Assembly (NCBI GenBank): GCA_002839375.1
Contig: PGXY01000003.1
Coordinates: 467,863-531,862, forward strand
DNA: 64,000 bases
Source: Spirochaetae bacterium HGW-Spirochaetae-1
GTDB taxonomy: Bacteria; Spirochaetota; UBA4802; UBA5550
Direction: 5' to 3'
The position numbers and the translations under genes are program-made. Numbering within the stretch: position 1 is the first letter of the stretch; each line of letters begins with the position of its first letter. Shown piece by piece: positions 1 to 9,136 of this stretch. The notes beneath the pieces were generated by a model. It had not been told where the DNA came from. It made no database searches and saw only the letters and a list, made by a program, of their open reading frames with translations.

Positions 1-390
1 GCACATATTCACGGTGCCGAAAAAGTTTATTTCCATCAGTTCCCTGAAATCACGGGACGGCAGGTCCTCAAAAGGTCCGGGATGGTCCGCCACTCCGGCG
101 CAGTTCACCAGGACATCGGGCACGCCGTGAATATCGACATACTTCCCGGCGAAGTCCTTCACGTCTTCTTCTTTCGATACATCCAGGGCAAAGAAATCAG
201 CGAAGGGGCACGCGCCGCCCCGTTCCTTCACTATTTCATCCACGGCCTGCCTGAGAACATCGCCGCGGCGCGACACCAGGCTGACGCCTGCCCCGTCCCC
301 GGCAAAGATTCCCGCCGCGGCCCTGCCGATGCCGCTGGAACCGCCGGTGATGATCACCTTTTTGTCCTTGAGCTTATGGTTGAAGTTCAT
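1..390 (-). CDS. Short-chain dehydrogenase/reductase (SDR), C-terminus cut by window edge
   Basis: The minus strand reads through from an ATG at 390 to the first base without a stop, so only the N-terminal 130 residues are present. A GGGAGG ribosome site lies just before the ATG. The N-terminal Rossmann motif reads ITGGSSGIGRAAAG (about residues 14-27), the classical SDR TGxxxGxG nucleotide site, and VLVNCAGVADHPGPF near residue 100 is the family NNAG-type motif. The catalytic YxxxK lies beyond the window. It is an NAD(P)-dependent oxidoreductase; the substrate cannot be told. Its promoter region carries an 11-base homopolymer (464-474). Confidence 0.9.
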   Translation of the reverse strand, partial: MNFNHKLKDKKVIITGGSSGIGRAAAGIFAGDGAGVSLVSRRGDVLRQAVDEIVKERGGACPFADFFALDVSKEEDVKDFAGKYVDIHGVPDVLVNCAGVADHPGPFEDLPSRDFRELMEINFFGTVNMC

Positions 391-463
391 GGGAGACCTC
401 CCGGGTGAAGTGATGTGGAGATGGAAAAAATACAGGGAGCCCTGCCAGCGAAGTACTCGCTGC

Positions 464-474
464 GGGGGGGGGGG
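464..474. repeat. Homopolymer of 11 G (poly-C on the minus strand)
   Basis: Eleven consecutive G residues lie 73 bases upstream of the SDR start codon and 38 bases beyond the stop of the Asp-box lipoprotein. Tracts this long are prone to slipped-strand change in length and in other bacteria alter promoter spacing. It could also be a sequencing or assembly error. No function is shown. Confidence 0.8.
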
Positions 475-512
475 AGTATAGTGCACTAAACTTTATTTTA
501 TCTAATACTTAT

Positions 513-2081
513 TCAATCCCATGTATCCCCGCCATCGATGGATTTTGCAAACCAGAGAGTGTTATCCCTATAATAGACTATATAAACATCATTACCCTCT
601 ACATCTATTGACGTATGAATGCCACCGGAGTCATCTACAGTTCGAATTATCCATGTTTCGCCACCATCAAGCGATCTAGCAAATTTAAGTGCATTATCAG
701 CAATATAACTTAGATAAATATCATCATCGTTAGTATCATCTTTGATTACTTTTATTGAAGTGGATTCACTGCCAGTTATATTTGTTTCAATATCAAAAAG
801 ATCAAAGTCTGAGGAACCATCACAATTTCTCGCCATTTTTAAATGATCATCGGCAAAATATACAATATAAATATTATCAATATTGTTAGAAACACCGGGC
901 AAAGCAGATATTACAACTTCTGAAATAGTATCAGCATAATCAATGTAATAAACGGATTCCCATAACAAACCATCATCATAGGATTTTTTTAAACTAAGAT
1001 CAAAAAAGGAAGGAAGATCATAAGTTGTAAAGAATGCATAAATATTATTACCATCAATTGTATCTTCAACAATATCAAAAGGCACATGGGAATATTTGGG
1101 AGCAGGGGGGCCATTAATAAATTCATTGGCTATCCATGTTTCACCTTCATCGATACTTTTTGAAAATCCTACTGCCAAATTCAATGAAGAATCTTCTCTA
1201 AAATAAGCACAATATAACTGGGCCTGATCACCAACAATTTTAATTTCAGGTCTCCATGATTCAAAACCATCCTCCTCATATATTTTAGGATGTATCGGAT
1301 TTATACAACTTGCATAGGCACAATGAGACCATGACAAACCATTATCATCAGATTTAATGAATTCAACCAGATTCCCTAAAAAATCGTTCGATTCATTTAC
1401 AACAAAAATATTAATTGTATTATTCTTGAAACATGTTGCCACTGAACTATAATGACAGGCGTCATTTACATAATCTGTATAATAATTCAGCACTTTCTGA
1501 TTCTTTTCAAATGGCCAAGTTAAACCTTTATCGCTAGAAAATGCCAGTTTCAATTGATTAACACTGAGACCAGCAAATGCATCATCCCACTCTTCATAAT
1601 AACTTATATACACACTGCCATTTAGGACTGCAATATCAGGCTCATTACCTGTGAGTCGCTCATTGAGACTCGATTCATCAATTTTTTTAATACCATGGAA
1701 TCCCTTTGAAAAAATAAAATTGTTTTTTCTTTCAGAATTATCTCCATATTCATTCCTTACCGTGAGTGTTACATCATACCTCCCTTCCGTCTGAAATACA
1801 TAGACCGGATTCTGATCCGTCGAATCAACGGTACCGTCACTGTCAAAATCCCACTCCCAGGAGTCAGGCAGATCCTTACCTGTTGTTGCATCGGTAAACT
1901 GAACAGTGAGAGGTGCGTCTCCCTCAGTGACATCAGCCGAAAAATCCGGGGCCATGTAGGTATAATACTCATCCCCGTACACATCCTCGGGATTATTCCT
2001 CTCCGCCGCGCATCCCGCTAGGAGCACCAGCAGTGAAATAAATATTGAATATATAATACCTTTTATTGTTCCAGATTTCAT
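513..2081 (-). CDS. PKD-domain lipoprotein with six Asp-box (BNR/sialidase-like) repeats
   Basis: This is a 522-residue surface or periplasmic lipoprotein. The signal peptide ends in lipobox LLAGC. A PKD domain (about residues 45-125; PLTVQF, WEWDFDSDG, YDVTLTV) is followed by six Asp boxes of the S-x-D-x-G-x-T-W type: SDKGLTW, SDDNGLSW, SIDEGETW, SYDDGLLW, SLDGGETW and SIDGGDTW, the last at the very C-terminus. This spacing predicts a six-bladed beta-propeller. Sialidase catalytic arginines are not obvious, so binding is as likely as hydrolysis. The start is set by GAGGTGG before ATG 2081. The gene is clearly more AT-rich than its neighbours, which suggests transfer. Confidence 0.8.
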   Translation of the reverse strand: MKSGTIKGIIYSIFISLLVLLAGCAAERNNPEDVYGDEYYTYMAPDFSADVTEGDAPLTVQFTDATTGKDLPDSWEWDFDSDGTVDSTDQNPVYVFQTEGRYDVTLTVRNEYGDNSERKNNFIFSKGFHGIKKIDESSLNERLTGNEPDIAVLNGSVYISYYEEWDDAFAGLSVNQLKLAFSSDKGLTWPFEKNQKVLNYYTDYVNDACHYSSVATCFKNNTINIFVVNESNDFLGNLVEFIKSDDNGLSWSHCAYASCINPIHPKIYEEDGFESWRPEIKIVGDQAQLYCAYFREDSSLNLAVGFSKSIDEGETWIANEFINGPPAPKYSHVPFDIVEDTIDGNNIYAFFTTYDLPSFFDLSLKKSYDDGLLWESVYYIDYADTISEVVISALPGVSNNIDNIYIVYFADDHLKMARNCDGSSDFDLFDIETNITGSESTSIKVIKDDTNDDDIYLSYIADNALKFARSLDGGETWIIRTVDDSGGIHTSIDVEGNDVYIVYYRDNTLWFAKSIDGGDTWD

Positions 2082-2125
2082 GACACCACCTCGTAAAAAT
2101 ATATTTATGACCGCTTCAATATTCC

Positions 2126-3052
2126 TTAAAACCTCATCGCATAACTCACCGCATACCTGATCTCTCTCTGGAACCCAGAAACGGGTCCGGCGGCAACACA
2201 GAGATATTCATTCCCATTCACACGCAGTCCCGCGTACTCGCTGTCGGCGCTGAAATCGGGCTTTGAAAAGAAAAGCACATCAACCCAATTAAGAAGATAC
2301 ACCGCACCGATAGTGATTCCGGCATACATGGTCAGGTCCGCAGCCTTCTGGTATTCATCATATTTCTTGTCTATAAGAGACTGGGGCGGCCCCTGGTCTT
2401 CATAGGCACTCTTTTTGTCGAAATAATTATACATGGAATAACCCAGGAACCCCAGGGACCCCACGAAGGCAGTGAGAAAGACGGTCCCCTTCACGGGATG
2501 TCCGGCATAGAACTGCCCCCAGCCCGGCACGATAGCACGGGTGTAGTATCCCGCTGGTGTAGTGAATACGAAGGCATCGGGATTTCCCTGCACGATGTTC
2601 CGGGTCAGTTTATTGGTTATGTTTTTACTGGCCTGGTCCAGCACATCGTCATTTGCCGCCTTCTCGTTGGCGGAAAACTCCGAAACCCCTTTTTCAACAT
2701 CAACGATACGCACCGTGATTACATAGGACTGTCCGAGCTGGTTTATCTCGCCCATAAGTATCTTCCGTGCCGAAAGGAGCTTTCCCATCTCCACGGCGCA
2801 GGCGCTGTCGGTGCATCCCGACATCTGCAGGCCCTGCTCCTTCAGTATCTCGTCCATCTGGGCCCGCTCCACTATGGTAAACATGCCTGTCTTGACCATT
2901 TCCGACCGTATAAGGTCCGAAACGGCGTAGCTCACCATCTTCGACACCCCTTTGCCCTGCAGGTCTATAACAGCTACGCGCATCTTGTCCGCGGCCATAA
3001 CCGGGACAGCCAGGGCCAGTACCGAGATAACAACCAGTAAATGCCTTTTCAT
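2126..3052 (-). CDS. CsgG-like periplasmic protein with C-terminal membrane region (DUF5683-like)
   Basis: A signal peptide (MKRHLLVVISVLALAVPVMAA) precedes a CsgG/curli-assembly-like domain (about residues 24-155; MRVAVIDLQGKGVS, FTIVERAQMDEILKEQ, ARKILMGEI), a fold also seen in LpoB-type proteins. The C-terminal half has a proline/glycine-rich hydrophobic region (about residues 165-260; AIVPGWGQFYAGHPVKG, two hydrophobic spans) that resembles DUF5683. The 308-residue length suits this two-domain arrangement. GAGAGG before ATG 3052 fixes the start. It may sense or build envelope structures; its precise role is unknown. Confidence 0.7.
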   Translation of the reverse strand: MKRHLLVVISVLALAVPVMAADKMRVAVIDLQGKGVSKMVSYAVSDLIRSEMVKTGMFTIVERAQMDEILKEQGLQMSGCTDSACAVEMGKLLSARKILMGEINQLGQSYVITVRIVDVEKGVSEFSANEKAANDDVLDQASKNITNKLTRNIVQGNPDAFVFTTPAGYYTRAIVPGWGQFYAGHPVKGTVFLTAFVGSLGFLGYSMYNYFDKKSAYEDQGPPQSLIDKKYDEYQKAADLTMYAGITIGAVYLLNWVDVLFFSKPDFSADSEYAGLRVNGNEYLCVAAGPVSGFQREIRYAVSYAMRF

Positions 3053-3137
3053 GAAAACCTCTCATAATCATGTGGAGTAACAACACAGGGCCTGTCCCTG
3101 CAACTATGGAATATATAGTCCATGCCCGCTTTTTTAT

Positions 3138-3169
3138 CCGGCCATTTGCAGCACATTCGCAAATGACCG
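3138..3169. repeat. Palindromic repeat, copy 1
   Basis: An imperfect inverted repeat with arms CCGGCCATTTGC and GCAAATGACCG lies two bases beyond the stop of the alpha/beta hydrolase. A second copy with nearly the same arms is at 5191-5223. The position suits a transcription end for the hydrolase, but there is no T-run and the two copies match in sequence, not only in shape, so a REP-like element is also possible. Confidence 0.65.
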
Positions 3170-3170
3170 A

Positions 3171-4103
3171 TCACAGTCCCTGGAGAAAGGCCACTATGGC
3201 CGGTACGGTTTCCTCCGGTTTTTCCAGGTAAACCATATGGCCCGCATCCCTGATGATGAGAACCCGGGAACCGGCAATACCCCTGTTAAACACATGGGCG
3301 GTGCTGACATCGAAGATGCGGTCACGGTCGCCCCAGACGACCAGGGTGCCGGCCCTGATTTTATTCAGCCGGTTTCTCAGGACATCGATCCCGCCGGTTA
3401 CCAGGTCATCGAATATCTTTTCCTGCGTATCGTACCTTTCCGCCCGCAAGGCTGCGACATATCGTTTGAAATGGCCTGGAATCTCCGGCGGATTATGGTA
3501 GGCCAGGGCCGTCAACCTTTCGTATCCGGCAATATTTTTAAAGACAAATGGTTTCTCCCCCACCGCAATGAGCTTTTCCATATCGCTGACCGCCTCGGTA
3601 TTCAGGCCGAAGGGGTCGATGAGCACGAGTCCTTTCACTTCACCGGGATATTCACTGGCATACCAGGCTGCTATGCCGCCTCCCATGGAAAAGCCCACGA
3701 GCAGGTATTCTTTCAGTTTGATGCTTTCAGTGAAATCATGCACTCTCTTCGATTGCACCGGAAGATCACAGCATTCATTGCCGATAAGAGAATTCTCTCC
3801 GAAACCGGGAAGGTCCGGGGCGATGATGCGATAGTGCTCCGTCAGTGCCGGAACCATTTCGCCCCAGAAGTCCTTGTTCATGGCGAATCCATGGAGCAGT
3901 AACACCGTGGGACCGCTGCCTCCTTCAAGGTAATGCCAGGTCCGGTCCCCGACATTTATCGTTTTTTCAGTTACACCGGCCTGCCAGCGCGCCATCCCCA
4001 CGGCAGCACTGAGAACCATGCCGGGAAAGAGAAAATAGATGCCCGTTACCAGAATTAACAGGACAACAACTGTTATTACAAAACTCCTGAAAAACTTTTT
4101 CAT
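3171..4103 (-). CDS. Alpha/beta-fold hydrolase, membrane-anchored
   Basis: This 310-residue serine hydrolase has one N-terminal hydrophobic helix (about residues 7-32), so it is probably anchored in the inner membrane. Family motifs are all present: oxyanion region VLLLHGFAMNKDFWG (about 68-82), nucleophile elbow VGFSMGG, acid region VVWGDRDRIFD and catalytic histidine in DAGHMVYLEKPEE near the C-terminus. The substrate is not predictable; similar proteins act as esterases, lipases or haloperoxidase-like enzymes. It is followed by a palindromic repeat and preceded by the TatT-like gene on the same strand, 13 bases apart, so the two are probably cotranscribed. Confidence 0.9.
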   Translation of the reverse strand: MKKFFRSFVITVVVLLILVTGIYFLFPGMVLSAAVGMARWQAGVTEKTINVGDRTWHYLEGGSGPTVLLLHGFAMNKDFWGEMVPALTEHYRIIAPDLPGFGENSLIGNECCDLPVQSKRVHDFTESIKLKEYLLVGFSMGGGIAAWYASEYPGEVKGLVLIDPFGLNTEAVSDMEKLIAVGEKPFVFKNIAGYERLTALAYHNPPEIPGHFKRYVAALRAERYDTQEKIFDDLVTGGIDVLRNRLNKIRAGTLVVWGDRDRIFDVSTAHVFNRGIAGSRVLIIRDAGHMVYLEKPEETVPAIVAFLQGL

Positions 4104-4116
4104 CGCCGCTCACCCC

Positions 4117-5010
4117 CTAAAAATAACGGTCCACGTCGGCCAGCATCTCCTTTGCATTGGCCACATGGTACACGGCCCAGGGATATTCCAGTTCATCGGC
4201 GTTCCGGGGATCTATGCTCTTTGCCCGTTCCAGGTCGGCGATAAAGGCCTGGCGGTCCTTTTTCTTTGTCTGCAAATACCGGGCACGCCCTGTCCAGAAC
4301 TGGGTCATCCTGGGGCCCGTCTTCAGGGCCTTGTTGAAGTATTCGTCGGCCTTATCAATATCACCGCCCATGTAACCGGGTAGAATGGCATAATAGGCGC
4401 CCCAGGAAAAATCGATGCATCCCCTGCGGAAGTCCGGATCGATCTTTGTCATGTTCTCCAGCACCGTCTTCACCCTGCCGGGCCATGCCAGGTTCACCAG
4501 CTTTGCCGGCGCGCTGAGGCATTCGGTCCACCAGTTACCCAGGGCCAGATACCAGAAGTAAAGAGCATACATCTCCTTTTTCGTGAGCACGCGGCTGGCC
4601 TCCCAGGTCTTTTCCCCCTTGTCCACCAGGGCCCTGAAGTCTTTATTGAGGTACAGGCCCCGTTCACTATAGCCGATGGCCTTCATGTAGTATTTTTCCT
4701 TGTCATCGGTATCCTGGCTGTACCCGTAGGCTATGAGCATGCAGTTGGACGCCAGCATGTTCAGGGCCTCATAGTTGCCGGGATCAACAGCAATGACATC
4801 CTCCAGGGCCGCGACAAGTTGCCCCACCTTTTCTGCGCTGTCGGCGTCTTTCTCCAGGGTTTTTGCCTTAACCAGCAGGGCCGCGGCATCACCCTTCACT
4901 TCCGCCTGCGATGCCTGCTTCCATCCCGGCTCCCAGGAGATGCACCCTTTAAGAAGAGGAAGACTCAGAAGTAGAAATACAGTGACGAGATAAAACCGTG
5001 TTCTTTTCAC
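4117..5010 (-). CDS. TatT-like TPR lipoprotein (TRAP-transporter T component family)
   Basis: I choose GTG 5010 because GGAGG lies five bases before it and it yields an ideal lipoprotein signal (MKRTRFYLVTVF to lipobox LPLLKGC, Cys23); upstream ATGs at 5028-5022 lack a site. The 297-residue mature protein is alpha-helical with TPR-like repeats (AALEDVIAVDPGNYEALNMLA, ADEYFNKALKTGPRM, FIADLERAKSIDPRN) and the conserved TatT features (YGYSQD, RGCIDFSWGAYYAILPG). TatT of Treponema pallidum (TP0956) is a periplasmic partner of a TRAP transporter. No TRAP genes lie in this window, so the partner is elsewhere or absent. Confidence 0.8.
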   Translation of the reverse strand: MKRTRFYLVTVFLLLSLPLLKGCISWEPGWKQASQAEVKGDAAALLVKAKTLEKDADSAEKVGQLVAALEDVIAVDPGNYEALNMLASNCMLIAYGYSQDTDDKEKYYMKAIGYSERGLYLNKDFRALVDKGEKTWEASRVLTKKEMYALYFWYLALGNWWTECLSAPAKLVNLAWPGRVKTVLENMTKIDPDFRRGCIDFSWGAYYAILPGYMGGDIDKADEYFNKALKTGPRMTQFWTGRARYLQTKKKDRQAFIADLERAKSIDPRNADELEYPWAVYHVANAKEMLADVDRYF

Positions 5011-5190
5011 AATATCCTCCATCATCATCTTTATTGATTCGATTTGTAAAACCGCAAACACGGCTGAGAGGATATGCTCCTGTCAAACCATACCTTTCAC
5101 TACACCGGGATATCGAAAAATATTTGCCCGAAAAGCATATCCGCATAATCAACTGATGTGGTATAAGATAGCTGAATATTCTTCCAGAGT

Positions 5191-5223
5191 CCGGCCATTT
5201 GCAGCATGTCTGCAAATGACCGG
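5191..5223. repeat. Palindromic repeat, copy 2, within gene-free stretch 5011-5342
   Basis: Arms CCGGCCATTTGCAG and CTGCAAATGACCGG surround a short centre. It matches the repeat at 3138-3169. The two copies bracket the hydrolase and TatT-like genes. The rest of the 332-base gap (5011-5342) holds the probable promoter of the TatT gene but no box I can place with confidence, and no other gene. Confidence 0.65.
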
Positions 5224-5342
5224 TTTTCATGCTACGGGAACAAGTAGATAGTATAACAATAAATGGCCCACCCGGAAATATCTTCATGATTCTTCTTGAC
5301 GCATCACACAGTATATGTAAATAACTGGCATGGGTAAATTAC

Positions 5343-5867
5343 ATGCCAAAAATAACCCCCATCAACCGCGTCGACAAAACCGAAAAGTACATAGTGGTCC
5401 CGCGCCTGGTCCGGGGAAAGATAAAAAAAACGCTGAAGCGGCTTATCAAGGTCAGGGGCTACTGTTATTTCACTCAGGGAGTCGCCCTGGGTATTATCGA
5501 TTTCATTTACAGGGCCGTGGTAAAGCTGGGGCTTGGCGACAGGAAGCTCATCTTTTCCCGGGGAAGCGTCCGGGCCGCCGGCAAAGTCACGGGCAGCACC
5601 GTAGAAATACTGGAGCTGGACTGGGACCTTGGTACATCCATCATCATACCCATGAAAATCAATTATCATCACACCTGCCGGGTAACCATTGACAGCGGTG
5701 ATCATCGTCTGAAGATCATGGAGATCATTGTGTTATCGGGACTGCTTAAATTGAAATATCCCGAAAAACCCGTACGCTGGCGCAATGACGCTGCAGCGGC
5801 AATAATCGCCCTGGGATGGAAAACCATGGAGACCGAAAATCTGCCCTCGGTTTACCGCCTGGAATAA
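5343..5867 (+). CDS. Hypothetical protein, 174 residues
   Basis: I do not recognise a family. The protein is basic at the N-terminus (LVRGKIKKTLKRLIKVRGY) and has alternating hydrophobic stretches that suggest beta strands (VTGSTVEILELDWDLGTSIIIPM), with no signal peptide or clear membrane span. The start at 5343 lacks a good ribosome site. It stands alone on the plus strand, 117 bases before the phosphatase gene. Codon use looks like that of neighbours, so it is probably a real gene. Confidence 0.6.
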   Translation: MPKITPINRVDKTEKYIVVPRLVRGKIKKTLKRLIKVRGYCYFTQGVALGIIDFIYRAVVKLGLGDRKLIFSRGSVRAAGKVTGSTVEILELDWDLGTSIIIPMKINYHHTCRVTIDSGDHRLKIMEIIVLSGLLKLKYPEKPVRWRNDAAAAIIALGWKTMETENLPSVYRLE

Positions 5868-5984
5868 GAGGCTGAAACCGGCACACAAATGCACCCCGGC
5901 CGTTTACCAGCTCGGCAAGAAATATGACGCTTCTGCGATATTATTTCTTGAATCCCTCCATTCCCTGTGATACGATAGATTATC

Positions 5985-8543
5985 ATGAAATATCTTTTTT
6001 TCATACCGCTTGCGGCCTTTATTATCAACCTGTTCGCCCTGAGCTACATAGCCGCCCTGGACTGGAAGAACAAAGTGAACCGTTCCTTTATCCTCTTCGC
6101 CGCATCTCTGGCTGCCTGGGTTCTCTCCAGCATTCTATATTACAAACCTCCCGACGAGTCTCTCATCATGCCTTCCCTGCGGTTTATAATAGCCTCCTGG
6201 AGTCTTACAGGTTTTTTATTCCTCAACTTCGCCTGTGTGTATGCGGAAAAGCGAAGAAATTTATTCTATTATATCATACTCGGACTGACCATTGCGGGAA
6301 TTTTCATTATAGTAACAACCGATTGGATGGTTTCCAGTTACCGTCTGCATCCCTGGGGCTTTAACGCCCTGTGGGGCAATCTGTATGCACCGATAATCAT
6401 TCTCATCTTCACCATTCCTGTTCTTTACTCACTGCATATCATTATAATGAAACGCCGTCAAACACCTGACGCGCTATCAAGAAAACAGCAGCTCATGATC
6501 ATATGGGCCATCGTGGTCAATCTGGTCGTGGGTTTTGCCCTTGAATACCTGCCAAAAATTTTCCCCTCCCTGCTGATTCTGAATCACATGGCTCCGGCAT
6601 CGAGCTGTATCTGGAGCATGATCATTTTCTATGCCATCGCAAAATATCGCTTCTTAAAACCCGACATATTCACGGCTGCCGAAAGGCTCTTTGCCGATCT
6701 GCAGGATGGTGTGATCATTATTAATCCCGGCGGTGAAATCCTCGAGTTGAACGAAGCTGCCCGGGAAATAATCGGTTACACGGACAGCACTAAAGGCAGG
6801 CAATTCATCCATCCCTATATCAAGAATTACCGGAACGATGAATCGTACAAAGATTATGAAACTACTACGGGACCAGAAGATTCGCCGCGCATCATCGTGC
6901 TGACCCAGTCCGATCTCTTTCACCGGAATTTGACCATCGGGAAAACACTGATCATCAAGGACATCACGGAACGCAAAGCGATGTTCAGGAACCTCAGCGC
7001 ATCGGAGGAACAGTTCCGTTCCATGGTTGAAAATATCACCGATGTAATTTACTCATTGACTGGCGAGGGGATCATAACCTATATCAGCCCCGTTATACGT
7101 CATATGACGGGATATAATTCCGCCGAAATCATCGGCAAACTGTTCACCGACTTCATCCACCCCGAAGACGTTCCGGTGCTGATGGAAAAATTCAGCAAAT
7201 TTGAAGAGTATGATCAGGCACCTCAGGAATTCAGGTTGCGAAAAAAAGACGGCTCATTTCTGCAGGTCATATCGTCAAACAAGATTATAAAAATAGACAA
7301 TGAAATCATGGGACTGCGCGGTGTACTGACCAATGTTGACCCGCTCAGGAAGGCCAGGGATGAACTGGAAAAAACACAGAGGATATACAGCCTCGTGGTT
7401 AACAACATAACCGATATGGTGTGGATATTTGATATCGCCCGGTTTAAAATCACCTACGTGAGCCCGTCGGTGGAAAAAATATTCGGATGGACCCCCGAAG
7501 AATACCTGGACATAGAGATACAGGACCGCATGGACCCCCGTTCCCTGCAGGATGCCGTTGAATTATTAACCGATGAAATTGAAAATGACGCCGACCGCGA
7601 GCCCGACCGCATCAGAAAAATAGACTTTATCGAAATTGACAAATATGGAAACCGGTTGAGCACCGAAGCAACAATCCGGTTTCTCCGTGATAAAACGGGA
7701 AAGGCCGTTGAACTCATCGGCGTAAGCCGGGACATCACCATACGAAAAATGCTCGAGGATGAACTGAAAAAAAGCCTGACCATTCTGAGAGAGAGAAACG
7801 AGACAATGGTAAATGACCTCAACACGGCCCGCCTCATTCAGCAGGCCCTGCTGCCCGAAGAGGTTCCGGTTCATCCGCGCCTGAAGATTTCATTCCGGTA
7901 CCTTCCCCTGGCGACCATAGGAGGAGACTACTTCAACTTCATTCATCTGCAGGAGGGAGGTCTGGGCGTTTTTCTCGGCGACGTTACGGGCCACGGTGTT
8001 CCGGCCGCGCTCTTCCTGTCGCTGCTTAAATCGGTCACCAACAAAATATGGCGGCAGTTTGCCACGATTCCCTCTTTTTTCATAGATCAGCTGAACAGCG
8101 ATCTCCAGGAAAGTATGCCGTCCTATTACATAACGGCCATTTACGGACTGTTCCAGGAAGCGGCGAAAAACGGTACCATGCGGTTCACCTTCGCCAACGG
8201 CGGGCATCCCGGTCCCATAATCCTCCGCAAAGCCGATGAAACGACCGGCATCATCGATGGAAGGGGGCCTCTCCTCGGGGCCTTTGACAAGGTCCAGTAT
8301 GAAAACCAGACGGTATTGCTGGAACGGGGTGACAGGATTTTCCTCTACACCGACGGCCTGCCCGAGACCATGAACGAAAAGAATGAAATTCTGGGATTCG
8401 ATGAACTGCCGGGATGGATCAGGCAAATCAGCAGGCCCGACCTGGACGAAACCCTGGACTCCATCATATACAACATCAATATCTACCGCGGCTCCAACCC
8501 GCTCTCCGATGATATCGTAATCATCGGCTTCGAGATCCTCTAG
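5985..8543 (+). CDS. Membrane 7TM-PAS-PAS-PAS SpoIIE-type serine phosphatase (RsbU-like)
   Basis: This 852-residue inner-membrane sensor begins with seven predicted membrane helices (about 1-225) like the 7TM region of some histidine kinases. Three PAS-type segments follow (about 235-330, 340-455 and 465-600; the last two have the linkers LTNVDPLRKARDELEK and VSRDITIRK). The C-terminal PP2C/SpoIIE domain (about 640-852) has GGDYFNF, GDVTGHGVPAALF, FANGGHPGP, YTDGLPE and DDIVIIGF, including the metal-binding aspartates. Such enzymes dephosphorylate anti-sigma-factor antagonists; no such partner is in the window. Its stop codon overlaps the opposing stop of the next gene through a shared CTAG. 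Confidence 0.9.
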   Translation: MKYLFFIPLAAFIINLFALSYIAALDWKNKVNRSFILFAASLAAWVLSSILYYKPPDESLIMPSLRFIIASWSLTGFLFLNFACVYAEKRRNLFYYIILGLTIAGIFIIVTTDWMVSSYRLHPWGFNALWGNLYAPIIILIFTIPVLYSLHIIIMKRRQTPDALSRKQQLMIIWAIVVNLVVGFALEYLPKIFPSLLILNHMAPASSCIWSMIIFYAIAKYRFLKPDIFTAAERLFADLQDGVIIINPGGEILELNEAAREIIGYTDSTKGRQFIHPYIKNYRNDESYKDYETTTGPEDSPRIIVLTQSDLFHRNLTIGKTLIIKDITERKAMFRNLSASEEQFRSMVENITDVIYSLTGEGIITYISPVIRHMTGYNSAEIIGKLFTDFIHPEDVPVLMEKFSKFEEYDQAPQEFRLRKKDGSFLQVISSNKIIKIDNEIMGLRGVLTNVDPLRKARDELEKTQRIYSLVVNNITDMVWIFDIARFKITYVSPSVEKIFGWTPEEYLDIEIQDRMDPRSLQDAVELLTDEIENDADREPDRIRKIDFIEIDKYGNRLSTEATIRFLRDKTGKAVELIGVSRDITIRKMLEDELKKSLTILRERNETMVNDLNTARLIQQALLPEEVPVHPRLKISFRYLPLATIGGDYFNFIHLQEGGLGVFLGDVTGHGVPAALFLSLLKSVTNKIWRQFATIPSFFIDQLNSDLQESMPSYYITAIYGLFQEAAKNGTMRFTFANGGHPGPIILRKADETTGIIDGRGPLLGAFDKVQYENQTVLLERGDRIFLYTDGLPETMNEKNEILGFDELPGWIRQISRPDLDETLDSIIYNINIYRGSNPLSDDIVIIGFEIL

Positions 8544-9136
8544 CTGCTTCCCGTTTTATCACGTATTTTTTCTTTAAATTTAATGCCATATAATCGTTCC
8601 GCGCACACGGGACAAACGCCATGGGTAAATTCCGCCTCCGAATGATTTTCAATGTAGGTGTCCACCTGTTCCCAGTATCCGCTGTCAGTACGGATTTTTT
8701 TACAGCTGGCGCAGATGGGGATAATGCCGCGCAGGGTCCGGATCTCCTCACGGGCCTTTTTCAGTTCAATATGCGTCTTCACCCTGGCAAGAAGCTCCTC
8801 GGGATGAAAGGGCTTGGTTATATAATCGACTCCTCCCGCCTCGAAGCCCCGCACCAGGTCACCGGTTTCGCCCCGGGCCGTGAGAAAAATGACGGGGATA
8901 TTTTTCAGGTCCCGGTCGTTCTTCATCAGCCTGCAGACCTCGTAACCGTCCAGATCAGGCATCATCACATCGAGAAGAACAATATCCGGTTTTTCCTCAT
9001 CAAGATAGTCCAGGGCCTGCCGGCCGTTCACGGCCACGGCGATGTCATATCCTCCCTGCTCCAGCACGGCTCCCAGGACCTGTATATTCTGCTGATTGTC
9101 ATCCACCACCAGGATCAGGGATTTATTTCTGACCAT
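8540..9136 (-). CDS. Response regulator with C-terminal CxxC...CxxC domain
   Basis: The 198-residue protein has a receiver domain (about 6-122; acidic pocket D12 D13, phospho-acceptor D56 in VLLDVMMPD, conserved K in ITKPF). A short region (about 130-190) follows with CASCKKIRTDSGYW and HGVCPVCAERL, a four-cysteine motif that probably binds zinc. The same module ends the truncated sensor at 63113. It is the last gene of a four-gene minus-strand signalling operon; its ATG directly abuts the TAG of the upstream REC-GGDEF gene, so translation is probably coupled. It has no DNA-binding domain. Confidence 0.88.
   Translation of the reverse strand: MVRNKSLILVVDDNQQNIQVLGAVLEQGGYDIAVAVNGRQALDYLDEEKPDIVLLDVMMPDLDGYEVCRLMKNDRDLKNIPVIFLTARGETGDLVRGFEAGGVDYITKPFHPEELLARVKTHIELKKAREEIRTLRGIIPICASCKKIRTDSGYWEQVDTYIENHSEAEFTHGVCPVCAERLYGIKFKEKIRDKTGSS

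Noticed and set aside
82-408. Open frame on the plus strand opposite the SDR gene
   Set aside because: It is antisense to a clear Rossmann-fold gene with its own ribosome site.
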